Assembly (NCBI GenBank): GCA_963377175.1
Contig: CAUJNA010003811.1
Coordinates: 313,958 to 377,957 of the forward strand
Reading direction: 5' to 3'
DNA from: Effrenium voratum
Taxonomy: Eukaryota; Sar; Dinophyceae; Suessiales; Symbiodiniaceae
Length of the DNA: 64,000 nt
Both the position numbers and the translations under genes were made by a program. Within the stretch, counting starts at the first letter, position 1. The number at the start of each line of letters is the position of its first letter. Positions 54,731 to 64,000 of the stretch are shown here, in pieces. The notes beneath the pieces are model-generated. The model was not told where the DNA came from and ran no database searches. It saw only the letters and a list, made by a program, of their open reading frames with translations.

Positions 54731-56109
54731 GCTGCTGTCTCTCTTCTTTTTTTGGGGGTCGAACCCCCCAAAATGGTGGCGTTCCCTTGGTGTTCCCCTT
54801 AGAAACGAACAAAGGCTTCAACCCTCAAAAGAAGACCCACCCAAATGAAGGAGTCTCGAAAGGGCGATAAGGTTGGTTAACTTGTCTGGCTGCAAGGCAA
54901 GTTGGGATTGAATCTGCTACACTTGAAATAAGACATGGATGCAGCAAAAACATGGCTCGTCTTATCTACTGAGCTCGCCATTGCAGCCAGTCTACCTGAG
55001 CCTGCTTACAGTGAATAGCCCAGAGAGTGGCCACCGAAAGCTACTGAACTAGACGATCAGTTTGCGACCTAAAATATGATAAGATATGAGACGGACAAGA
55101 TTGCAGATGTTCAAAGACATAAGGAAATTGGATTCCCCCCGACTTTTGTGGGATGCTTGGGGTGTTCGTCCATGTCCTGCCTAAACCAAGAGAAGACTAT
55201 ACCAACATGGTTCACGGTCGCTCATATGACTGACATGTATATTATGTTACAACTCCGTTTGGAAGAAACACAGAACCTCTACGGATAGCTTCCCATTGCC
55301 ATTCAGACATACTTTCCAGAAAACTACACAACACTTAGGCAAATACCTCATGATTCAAAAGTTGACAACAATAGGGAGATCAACCTACCCAATTCGTCCA
55401 AGCAAGCATACGTTTAATGTGGCCCATATCTAGCGACACTTGCGATGTAGAATCAGTTCGAAAGAGATCCCAGCAACCTATCACGGCTTGGGCCATCCCA
55501 TATTCAAACATGTTTACACAACTGTTTAAACAGCCTCCTTGTGGTTTCCCGAAAATAAGGGAACCAAGGGTTGATTGAACACACTTAAAAGAATAACTGG
55601 GGAGCCTGTGGGGCTTTCCTTAGATGTAGATTTATGTCCACCAAGCAAAGTAAAGGGCTTCCCTATTTATTGAAAATTGTTGTTCTACGTATACATGGGT
55701 GTATATATATATATGTGTGTATGTGTATATATATATATGGACAAGGAAACCACGAGAAACCAAGGACATCAAGGGACCACAAAGAGGACATGGGTGTGTC
55801 GTTTTCGAGGGCTCCCTTTTTGGGCTGCATCAAAGGGAAACAACAAGAAAAACCCTATTTTGAGTCTTGGAGGGTCCCCCTATTTTGAGATATACCCATT
55901 TGACAATGTTGCGCGGTTGGTAGTTGCGGTACTTCAGCACTTGAGCTGAGACATGGACGACTTTGGGCAAGTGGTTCTAACTCGGTTGCTTTCTGCTCCC
56001 CTGCTAAAAGTGAATAACTTCTAGTGGTTTAATTCGGAAAACCCATTAGTTGGCGAAAAGATAAAGTCCTAACATCTAAGCAAAGTGCACCCAAGCTAAC
56101 ACGGCACAC
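54731..56109. other. Intron without recognised exons
   Basis: AT-richer DNA with a short ATATATAT/GTGTATGTG run at about 55,700-55,738. No exon seen. Confidence 0.5.
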
Positions 56110-56224
56110 CTCGACCCCGCGACCCATCGCCACTCGACTCGAAGGCGCGGTCCATGGCGTGGCAGCCCACATTCCCCGCCCGCCAGTTGAAGGCCAGCCG
56201 CGCGAAGTTGTACATGACGTCCGC
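56110..56224 (-). CDS. Exon of the large unidentified gene
   Basis: Acceptor GGGGGAACCAG (56,225-56,235). It reads ADVMYNFARLAFNWRAGNVG then CHAMDRAFESSGDGSRGR to donor GTGTGC, phase 0 to phase 1. One of the clearest coding islands in the window by composition. Confidence 0.65.
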
Positions 56225-56626
56225 CTGGTTCCCCCGTTTTTCCCTGGCGTGCATGAAACCACACCTCGAGTCAATCCCTTCCTGGGCTCAGATCCCATGC
56301 AAAATGTTTAACTTGCGGTGGGGGGGAAATGCAAACCCCCACTAAAACATACTAAAGCGTAGAAAACAAAAACACCCAAGGGGACGTATGGAGACTTCTG
56401 TGCCTGTTGGCTCGTCATTAGGCCGCCTGCAAACACATGAAGCTGAAAGAGCACTCAAAGGCCAGAGGTCAGTCTGGCAAATAAAATGTGATCTAAGGGC
56501 TCACAAAAGTGAAGCGACGTGCCCAGGTCCACAGAAACGAACCAAAACACGCCAACCTTTCATTGAAACACTCCCAGCGTTGCCTGTGATTTGCGCCATG
56601 CTGGGTCTAATTCTTTGACATTGCAC

Positions 56627-56776
56627 CTTTCTGCCTAACTCGTCACAGTCAGCCGAATAGATGGCCCGAAGCTCGCGCCACGCCACGCTTGGCCCGAAGC
56701 TCGCGCCGCGCCACGCCTTCGTAAATGGCCACTTGGTGTCCTCGAGGCAAGTATCGCTCAACGTCAGCAGCTTCAC
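56627..56776 (-). CDS. Exon of the large unidentified gene
   Basis: Acceptor CATGCGGCCAG (56,777-56,787), 150 nt, exactly 50 codons. It reads VKLLTLSDTCLEDTKWPFTK then AWRGASFGPSVAWRELRAIY and SADCDELGRK to donor GTGCAA. It contains an internal duplication of about 18-27 bp (GGCGCGAGCTTCGGGCCA twice). A second minus frame is open over the first half. Confidence 0.6.
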
Positions 56777-56787
56777 CTGGCCGCATG

Positions 56788-57724
56788 TTGTTTGAGGAAA
56801 TTAAGAAATGACCCGTTGTGGGTTCTTCTAGGGAATGGTTGGGAAGTTCATTCTGGGTGTCTTCTTAGAGTTGGTACCCAAAAGGGGCTTTGTCAAAGAA
56901 GCCAGATGGAAACAATGAGGCGAGAAAACTGCAAAACAAAGTTAGCCAACTTCTACCCCCCCCCCCACAAATACCCCTTATTGAAGGGTGATATTCTGAA
57001 GTAGGGGGTAGCTCATGCCCAAGGATCATGGAAGTGGCCTCCTTGAAGCCTTCAGTACTAACCCACGCGGACACTTGGGACATGACTTCTTTGCCCAACT
57101 CCGTACAGATTAAAACATAGGTCCTGTTTCATATATTGGTCGGCTTCAGTATGTCTCAAATGCGAGGAGTTGTGCCATTATCAACCCTGGAGTTGGAGTC
57201 CATTGACATTCGGAAGATGTCGCAAGCCCCAAACAAAGATGGCGCTAAAACGGTTTCTGTTTTGGTGCTCTATTGTCAAACATGGGGCCCCGAACAAACT
57301 GGTGGTTCCATGTGGTTTCCAAACTGGATATATGTTTTGGCCTCCCACCAAAAAAAAACAAAAACGCATGCACACACCCGGATTAACTTGCAAGAGAGTA
57401 TAGGACTCTCCAGTTGCTCGCATGACAGACCTTAGCATCTGGCCACACCCAGCACCCGGCATCCGGCTGCGTCGCAAAATAGGGGAGTCCCGAAATAGAT
57501 GGCTTCATGAATAGGTTCCCCTTACAAGCTACCATCGGCCCAATGTGGTCCTGTTGCCGACGCCCTTGATTGAAATCAGTCTGGCCTGGCATGCCTCCAG
57601 GAAACTAGGACGACTTTTCGGGAGAATGTCCACCTTTGGGGGCCTTTTTGCACCTATTTGCATTGAGGTCGCAAGAACAGAAACGCCGGATATTCCCCTT
57701 CCCAATGGCCCCTGAGAATACTTC
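56788..57724. other. Intron without recognised exons
   Basis: Contains a C-run at 56,959-56,967 and introner edges (AAAATAGGGGAGTCC at 57,477). No exon seen. Confidence 0.5.
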
Positions 57725-57834
57725 CCCCGGATCGCTGGGCTTCCTCGCCATCATCTCTGCGGTGTTGAGGCTGCCGGCCACCTTGCCACTCAGCAGCCAG
57801 CGCTGCAAACACACCAAGTTCTCCATGAGTGCCC
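57725..57834 (-). CDS. Exon of the large unidentified gene
   Basis: Acceptor CCCACCTGCCAG (57,835-57,846). It reads ALMENLVCLQRWLLSGKVAG then SLNTAEMMARKPSDPG to a GA donor (GAAGTA). Two leading bases complete the Gly codon of the exon at 58,403. The GA donor is needed for the phase of the next exon. Confidence 0.6.
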
Positions 57835-58402
57835 CTGGCAGGTGGGAAATGGGAAATGCTGGGAACCGCATGGGCAAGGCACCACAAGGGCCATTAAAAA
57901 AATACCCAAAAAAACATGGGGTTTGCGTGGATTATTGGAAGACCAAATTTGGCCGTGATGATAAGAGTCACCTAGTTGTATTAGCTGAATCCTGTATTGC
58001 TTCCTACGGTCTAGGCTGGTTTTGCGTGGTGAAGCTGCCATTTCTCACACGGCGGTTTTAGTCCACATTCAGAGCGTTGAAAAAACGAAAAGAAGCTGCC
58101 AGCTGAAAAGGAGGGCCCTTTTTAAGAGCTTAACGCAGGCTTGGCATGTACTTTTGGACTCGGAGCCCTTGGGTTGGTTGAAGCCAACAGAACCCAAAGG
58201 AAAATCACAAAATTAGGGGACCCCTGATTCTTCCCCCACCACATGGTCCTGCTTTGCGCGAAGGCTCCATGATCCCAACCTAGGGTGTGTGCTTCCTTGA
58301 GGGTTGCCCTTCTCAGGTTGGTTCAAGAGGAAACCCACCGGAAAATCGCGATGGTTGGATATATTTGGGGTCCACCTCTCTCCTCCGGCCCTTTTCCCGC
58401 AC

Positions 58403-58454
58403 CTGGCAGGCAGGCGGAATGCTTGGCATAGGAGGAGAAGATCCGCTGGAAGTC
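58403..58454 (-). CDS. Exon of the large unidentified gene
   Basis: Acceptor CAAATCAGAG (58,455-58,464). It reads DFQRIFSSYAKHSACLP to donor GTGCGG, phase 0 to phase 1. The frame stays open upstream (VDIKSE), so an earlier acceptor is possible. Confidence 0.55.
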
Positions 58455-58469
58455 CTCTGATTTGATGTC

Positions 58470-59299
58470 GACATGTCTTCAAAGGCGACGTCAACCAAGT
58501 GGCTGATTTCCTAAGTTTTGGGCCTCGAAATGAGGGGCGGAGGGGCAGCCGTTTTCAATACGTCATGGCAAATTAGCATGGAACCCCAAACTCATCTTTT
58601 GGAGAAACCTGCGTTTGGGGGACTTCTGTGTGGGTTCCATTTTAGTCTGGAGAGGCTCTTCTTCAGGCTGGTTTCCTTTAGGTTCCCGATGGTCACTGAG
58701 CACAAATGGTGATACAATAAAAAATGCAACAACCTCAAATAAAACACATTCCCCTCAGAAAGGAACCTTCCTGGGAGAACATGGTCACTAACAAAAGCCC
58801 TTGGTCAAGTCGCACTCGTGATAGGCTCAACCCCCCCCCTTCCCCCGCGGCAAGTCCCCTTACATGTCCCCAAACGGGAGGTTCCTCCCAACATGTCCCC
58901 TACCACGGGCCTGCCGTGAAAGTGGAGCCCGTTTGTGGATCTCCATGGGCCAGTCGCTCGTTTGACCCCGGATCAGTGAACTAGTGGACGGAGAACCCTT
59001 GTCTGAGGAACCCCCCACAACAGAGCATCTGTGTAATAGGGGAGCCACTCCGGATTAGTACGGTGCTCCTTTTGATGAATCCGAAGCTAGCGTTTCTTCG
59101 TTGGCAACGGCGATTCTTCTTCATGGTTGTGGTAGCTTGTCACTTTGGGGATCCAATTGGTATCACAGCAAGTAGCCTGAGTCTCATTTGGGCTCTCAAA
59201 GGGACCCCCCCCAAAAAGAAAGAAAGAAAGAAACATGTAGCTTCCTTTTGGTTTCCCCTAAAGCAAGCGAAAATGGTTCCCCGCAACAAAAAGACTCAC
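58470..59299. other. Intron without a firm exon
   Basis: A minus frame at about 58,890-58,990 (TDPGSNERLAHGDPQTGSTF) lies before a GTAGGG and may be an additional exon. Otherwise ordinary intron DNA with an introner edge at 59,200-59,265 (GGGACCCCCCCC ... TTTTGGTTTCCCCTAAAG). Confidence 0.35.
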
Positions 59300-59356
59300 C
59301 CATTCCCCACATCCGTGCCCATCCTTCTCGAGCCACTCTTCACAGTACTCGGCTGC
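59300..59356 (-). CDS. Micro-exon of the large unidentified gene
   Basis: Acceptor GCCGGCCGAAG (59,357-59,367) and a perfect donor GTGAGT. 57 nt, 19 codons, read AAEYCEEWLEKDGHGCGEW. Phase 0 at both ends, as are its neighbours. Confidence 0.6.
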
Positions 59357-59378
59357 CTTCGGCCGGCGGAGTATTTGG

Positions 59379-59570
59379 CTGTGGGTCAAAAATAGGTATC
59401 CAAGATGGGTTGCCCTGGTGAGTGGCAACATGGACCAAAACCTGTGGTCCAATTCCTGGCGGTTGCATTTGTCAACTTCTATGCGTACCCAAAATGGCAC
59501 CCTGGTAAGTGGAATCAATGACTAAAACCTGTGGTCCACATCCTGGTTTAATTTTGACCCATACCCATTT
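59379..59570. repeat. Two overlapping introner-like elements, family A
   Basis: Starts TTGGCTGTGGGTCAAAAATA and ends TTTTGACCCATACCCATTT, with GGGTTGCCCTGGTGAGTGG and GGCACCCTGGTAAGTGG inside, and two copies of AAAACCTGTGGTCCA. This looks like one element with a duplicated half. It sits 12 bp upstream of the acceptor of the exon at 59,300. Confidence 0.65.
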
Positions 59571-59893
59571 GACTATTGGCCAACCTGCATAGGCCAAATG
59601 GACATACCCAAAAAAAATACTGACAATGCATGGGCTAAACGGGGTACATGCCCCAAACATCTATCCCTATATAAGGCCCGTAGGGGCTATGTCCATTTGG
59701 GGTATGTAAGTTGGTCCCTGGAAGTTGGGGGCCCTCAGGCTGGCCATCGCAAATATTGCCAGTCAAATACTTCGCCAGAAGAAACCGAGGCAGAGGCAGC
59801 ACAATCACATTGAAGGGTCAAATTGAAGAGTCGAAACGTGGGTGGTGCCCTTGGTCTTTGCAGGTCAGCCCATGTGCCACCTGCCTGCCTAAC

Positions 59894-59983
59894 GTGTTGC
59901 CAGTGACTCGACAATACAGGATTTGGCTTTGGAGCGAGTTGGACCCCCTCCGTTAGGTCTGACTCGCTGCAGAAGTGCCAAGC
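59894..59983 (-). CDS. Exon of the large unidentified gene
   Basis: Acceptor TGGCATCAACAG (59,984-59,995). It reads AWHFCSESDLTEGVQLAPKP then NPVLSSHWQH to donor GTTAGG. 90 nt, phase 0 to 0, matching both neighbours. The frame continues past the donor, so a later end is possible. Confidence 0.5.
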
Positions 59984-60097
59984 CTGTTGATGCCAAAGTT
60001 CAATCACAAACCTAGGATTTGGATCTCTTCCAGGCTTCCATTCTGGGTACACATGTTTGACCCACAGCCAAATCCCGCTAGAGAAAGGCCCTGGCAC

Positions 60098-60180
60098 AGA
60101 TCTCCCCATCACGCTGGCCTCCACGACTCGCCTTATCTCGCTGCCCTTGCGCAAAAGCCGCTGGTGCAAGTCTCCCCGAC
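60098..60180 (-). CDS. Exon of the large unidentified gene
   Basis: Acceptor CAGCCCATGAG (60,181-60,191), preceded by a long pyrimidine tract. It reads RGDLHQRLLRKGSEIRRVVE then ASVMGRS to donor GTGCCA. Basic helix. The G-rich plus-strand run at 60,190-60,240 is this intron's polypyrimidine tract. Confidence 0.62.
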
Positions 60181-60189
60181 CTCATGGGC

Positions 60190-60240
60190 TGGGGGGGAGG
60201 GAGGGGAGGGAGGGAGGGGAGGGGGGAGGGGAGGGGGGAG
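60190..60240 (+). repeat. G-rich run, polypyrimidine tract of a minus-strand acceptor
   Basis: About 50 bp of GGGAGG/GGGGAGGG on the plus strand. On the minus strand it is CCTCCC-rich DNA directly before the acceptor of the exon at 60,098. It could also form a G-quadruplex. Confidence 0.7.
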
Positions 60241-60244
60241 CCCC

Positions 60245-61978
60245 AAAAAACCCTTATTAAGCCCTCGTTAAGGCCTTGTTTGGGGCTTATTTGGGCTCCT
60301 GCCAAACAAAGACTCACCAAATGAATTGACCCTTCCTGTTCAGAATCACATCCTTTAAGGCTTTAAGGGTGGGAAAAGAGCTCCCTAAATGATACATAAT
60401 CACATGTGCGACAAGGGGATGTTCTAAATCAGCTAAGTAAACAGGATGCTCAGCATGGAAACACACATCCGGTCAGCAAATTGCCTTGTGAGACCATTCT
60501 TTCACTTGGCCCAATCTGCAAGTGAATATGTTCGAATTCTGGTCCACATTTGGTCTGGCCCAAAACCAAAAAACAAACTTTTGGAGTAGACCCCCGCCAG
60601 TTTACGGAGGAAACAAAAGACGCTGAGATACCAAGGTTGTTTCTGATTGTCTGCGGCAACTCTCTCCCCCCCAGCCCCAATTGCGACCTGACATGGCCGT
60701 GTCTTTTTTGCAAGCCCTTCCATTTGGCTCATGTTGGTGCCTTTGCCTATTTGGTCTGTTGATTTTTTGGGGAGCCTCCTGGTGTTTTATGGGGAAACCA
60801 AAAGGAAGCCAACCGGTCGTTATTAGTTTTTGCTTGCTCAGAATAAGATTGCTCCCCTCAAGCGCAAGCCAGAGCGAACCCACCTCTACGGATTGTTACA
60901 TTCCCCCCTTTAGCATCACCTTGCCAAAGGTAACTCATTTTAAGATGGCGCCCGAAAGCTGACCCAAGGAGGGAATCTCCTTCGGACCCTTGACCTGAAC
61001 ACATGTTCATTTTTGCCATAACTGGGTCGAACCTGTTTTGCCGATCACCCGCCTATGTTCAGAGATGTCTCGAAGAGGGCGTGCATCGTCGTGTGGTAGT
61101 CATACGCTTCCACACACGCACAGTAGTCCCGCTCCGGCCAAATTACCTGAGCAACTCCAAACGCACCCTATGTCGCGGAAGGTTGCTTACAAGCGATCTA
61201 GCGCTTTGCTTATGCGGCCCGCCCCGTCTTAGCGTATGCGGCAGCCAGCGAGGCATGTCAAGCTTTCGCATTGTCAGCGCTTTGAGCAGTTCCCCTCAAG
61301 AATTGCTTGCGCAAGCTCCAGTTTCTATGCAACCGCCACTGTTCAAGACAACGTGGACAACCCTGAAAAAATGATGAGGAATTCTCTCAGGCAAATCAAC
61401 TGGCGATTTTGTGGTTTCCGGGGTCTTCGTTTTGCAGCGCTCTGGCCGACAACTTTGCCTCGAGAGATCTTGTTGCCTCCAGTGCAGATCAAGAAACGGC
61501 TTTTGCCGCAGCCGTGCGAGGCTGTGCAAACCTTACGCGCCTGCTTACGCCTGCTTGCGCTCCTGGACTTGCTTGTGTCCTGCATATCCCACAGCTAAGC
61601 CCCTGGCATCCAACAACTCTTGCAAGCAGTCACGAAGCAGAGCTTACGCCGGTGCTTACACAGCATGTTTCTCCAAAAAGTGCTGACACAGGCTTACGCT
61701 GTGCAGTGTTGCGCTTATCCGGGGCCTTTCCATGACACGACTCTTGCTTAGCATGTAAAGGGGGGTTTTAGAGCTGCTCACCTACCATACTGCGTTGAGA
61801 GACGTCCCTTCAAATAGTTGCATTTGAGATGTTCAAGGGAAACCGAAAGAATACCACCCCATTTTGAGGGGTCGGGAACCACACCAAAGGCTGTGGTGGA
61901 GCCAAATCCAACCAGGGAATTTTGGCGTGTAAAGGGGCCGTTCATGGCCCATACTTGCCCCCCCCCCCCCCGTTTTTC
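60245..61978. other. Intron or gap without recognised exons
   Basis: 60,245-60,300 is an inverted copy of the AGGCCTTATTAAGGGCT block seen near 25,430. From 61,030 to 61,720 the DNA is rich in GCTTACGC/GCTTGCGC words, with 108-123-codon plus frames that I do not trust. A run of 14 C lies at 61,958-61,971. Confidence 0.35.
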
Positions 61979-62111
61979 TGCGAGTCGAGCAACACGCCAC
62001 AAGGCCCCGAAGAGGTACCATAGCCGCCGTTCCTGTTGCTCGACTGGCCACCCATCGTAGACCTCCGCAGACACGTTGCCGGCTCGGGCGTAGAGGTCCA
62101 CCAGTCCATAC
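61979..62111 (-). CDS. Exon, probably 5' part of the large unidentified gene
   Basis: Acceptor TTGCTTCGGAG (62,112-62,122). It reads YGLVDLYARAGNVSAEVYDG then WPVEQQERRLWYLFGALWRV and ARLA. The end is set at a GA donor (GAAAAA); GACTCG a few bases earlier would give the phase needed by the exon at 60,098. Clear helical protein composition. Confidence 0.52.
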
Positions 62112-62122
62112 CTCCGAAGCAA

Positions 62123-63220
62123 TGAAGATGTGCTCTACCTTCTGTGGACACAGGCTGCGTGGTCAACATTCAACCCGAAACCTAGAATTCAAACATGTTT
62201 AACAATCATGGGGATAGGGCAAACGAACAGAATGCAAAAACAACACAGTATGGAGGGAGACATAATACGCACGTTGAGTCGGAAGACTCCATGATGCATC
62301 ATGGCAAAGCCAGCACGGCAAATGCCGCAGTGAAGCTGTATTGTGTGTACAAATGAGTATACCACCGACTCTCAGATAGATACACAGAGGTGTCACCAGA
62401 AAATGGAACCAAACATTGACCCAGAATTGGCGTGTCGCGTGTTTGAGGGAGATTTAGTAAGTCCCCTCCATGTCCATCCCCCAACGAAGACACGGTCAAA
62501 GCTTGCTATGCCCACTATGGGTAAAATAAGCAGAATTCCACTAGATACTGAGCATAAGCCCAAAGCTTGACCAGAGCGCTTTTTGGGCGTTTGACTTCGA
62601 CATGAAGCTTAAAGTGTGCCATCTTAGCAGGTAAGCAGAAAATACCCCCAAGAGCATCGGGCAAATCCCTGAAACTGCCAGACATTGGGGGGCTCCCTTC
62701 TGGCTCACAGACCAGGATAACAAAACCATCCAAACTGTTGGTGCTGCCACTAAAAGGGTCTCTCCCATTCTAGTACAAAATCCAGGAGGAATTTGGGGAG
62801 TGAGTTTCCTTGGGGTTCTCTTCAACCGACCAAAAGGGGGTATGTGAGAAAATCCACGTGCCTGTTCAACACTCCTCTCAAATATAATGCCCAATAAATA
62901 CCAGGTAAAAGCCGCCCGACAAAGTTGGGCTGGGACCCTCCCAAATTAACCTGTCCTAAGGGGGCTTAAGGGGATCCGATCCCATCCCTCCTTTCAGTGC
63001 TCTTCGACCCAGTTCATTGGTTGAGATCTTCACTCTGGTCCCACTTCCCCTCGGCTCACATCGGAGCAAGGGTAGACAGCGTGAAGGCAATGCAGAACTA
63101 AAACAATCTGTGCAAACCTGGTCCCTGGTTTGCCAAGATTCTCTCCAAAGGGGTCTTAATCATCACGGTTGACCTGAGACTCAAAATGACCAAGCATGAT
63201 TAGATAGTGTCCTGCGGGTC
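62123..63220. other. Stretch without recognised exons
   Basis: Ordinary mixed DNA. Minus frames at 62,541-62,894 overlap introner-like motifs (CCTTGGGGTTCTCTT) and show no splice pair. Confidence 0.4.
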
Positions 63221-63289
63221 TTTGGATCAACACTGGCCATGTTTTAGGAACGGAAGGCACAGTGCTTGTTCGGCCGAGCTAGTAAGTTG

Positions 63290-63545
63290 TCCGTAAGCTA
63301 CGTAGAGTGCTGGTGGCTCACCCAGGTGGCTATCCACTTTCTTTCTATCTTGGCCGAACACCCTGCGTGAAACCCGATCCACATCCTTCTCACTCGGCCC
63401 GGGTGCTTCAGCAACACGTAGTAGATGAAGACGTCGAACCTCAGGGCCCACAAAGAGGTGTCGTTAGCCTTCAACATATCTCCCTTAGGGTGAGCTTTTG
63501 CGCCGTTTCGACGTGCTCGTCCATGTGTATTGATGTTGAAAGAGG
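63290..63545 (-). pseudogene. Possible frameshifted coding remnant
   Basis: The minus strand reads MDEHVETAQKLTLREI and, one frame over without a gap, MLKANDTSLWALRFDVFIYY, VLLKHPGRVRRMWIGFHAGC and SAKIERKWIATW. Together they look like one protein broken by a frameshift, with no intron in about 230 bp, unlike other genes here. Possibly a retrocopy or mobile-element remnant. Family not recognised. A 149-codon plus frame overlaps it. Confidence 0.35.
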
Positions 63546-64000
63546 TAAGGCTCCCTTGTCAGCCTTGTTTTTGAGGAGCTTCTTGGCAACTAAGGATCAC
63601 GGACAACTTCAATCAGGTGTGGCCTATGTTTTGCTTTCCACAAAACATCAAAACATGTCATTTTTCCATGTCCGACCTTCTGGTCTCAACCAGTTTGGGT
63701 CTATGTTGGTGTGGCACCCAAGGAGTTCCATGTGTCGAGTGTTTCCCGCAAACTGAAGCCAGTGGAAGCCGTCTTTTTTGCAAGGCGACCCAAGGATGCT
63801 CATGCAGATCAGGAAGCCTTGCCTGATGTTGGAGGGATACGAAAACCAACCGCTTTTGCGGAAACCAAGAGAGAACTGGTGTGAACACCCAAGTAACCCG
63901 AGGAACATTTGTTCGGACTGCCGTCTGAGTGGCATGAATGGTGTAGTGGCCCGACACGCGTGCACCATCTCAGAGTTGCAGCTGCTGCGCAATTGCTGAA

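Noticed and set aside
1..64000. An intact dinoflagellate spliced-leader gene or relict leader
   Set aside because: No stretch matching the 22-nt leader was noticed on either strand by eye; short pieces such as GGCTCAAA belong to family A elements.

Overview
This is nuclear DNA of an intron-rich eukaryote, most likely a dinoflagellate. There is no bacterial-style gene packing: almost every long open frame is a microsatellite artefact. The coding signal is a series of short GC-rich islands (about 40-170 nt), nearly all best read on the minus strand, each ending in AG on the 5' side and in GT, GC or GA on the 3' side. One-way gene order, GC and GA donors, a G after the acceptor AG, intron-borne inverted-repeat elements and TTTAGGG-like DNA all fit dinoflagellates (GC/GA donors and introner elements are known from Symbiodiniaceae and Polarella). 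The species is an inference; no rRNA or spliced-leader gene is present to prove it. All exon calls are by-eye translations and were not aligned to transcripts.

Layout, read right to left because genes run on the minus strand. (1) About 62.1-38.85 kb: a chain of some 23 exons coding for roughly 750 residues of a protein I do not recognise. Most neighbouring exons agree in reading phase, and the chain ends in a stop at 38,853-38,855. (2) About 37.0-27.2 kb: exons of a second unrecognised, charged protein with an acidic stretch, a long alanine/glutamate-rich helix and a basic nuclear-localisation-like cluster. It may be a separate gene or the N-terminal part of the next one. (3) About 23.3-10.0 kb: a DEAD-box RNA helicase cut into tiny exons. 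The Q-motif, motif I (GSGKT) and motif Ia (APSRELA) are each on their own exon and in the right order. Motifs Ib-VI were not found. (4) About 7.3-6.6 kb: a secreted or membrane protein with signal peptide, cysteine-rich segment and transmembrane helix, apparently frameshifted, and running into a 116-bp-arm palindrome. (5) 805-959: a terminal exon with stop.

The rest is intron and intergenic DNA rich in repeats: a 2.1-kb element with 25-bp terminal inverted repeats, an exact 8-bp target duplication and a telomere-like G-rich core (2,203-4,334); a 0.8-kb polypurine tract; TATG/TGTA, trinucleotide and a 1.4-kb TTTGTGTG array; a 576-bp MITE with exact 13-bp inverted ends; and several families of 100-130-bp introner-like elements, one of which ends exactly at a splice acceptor.
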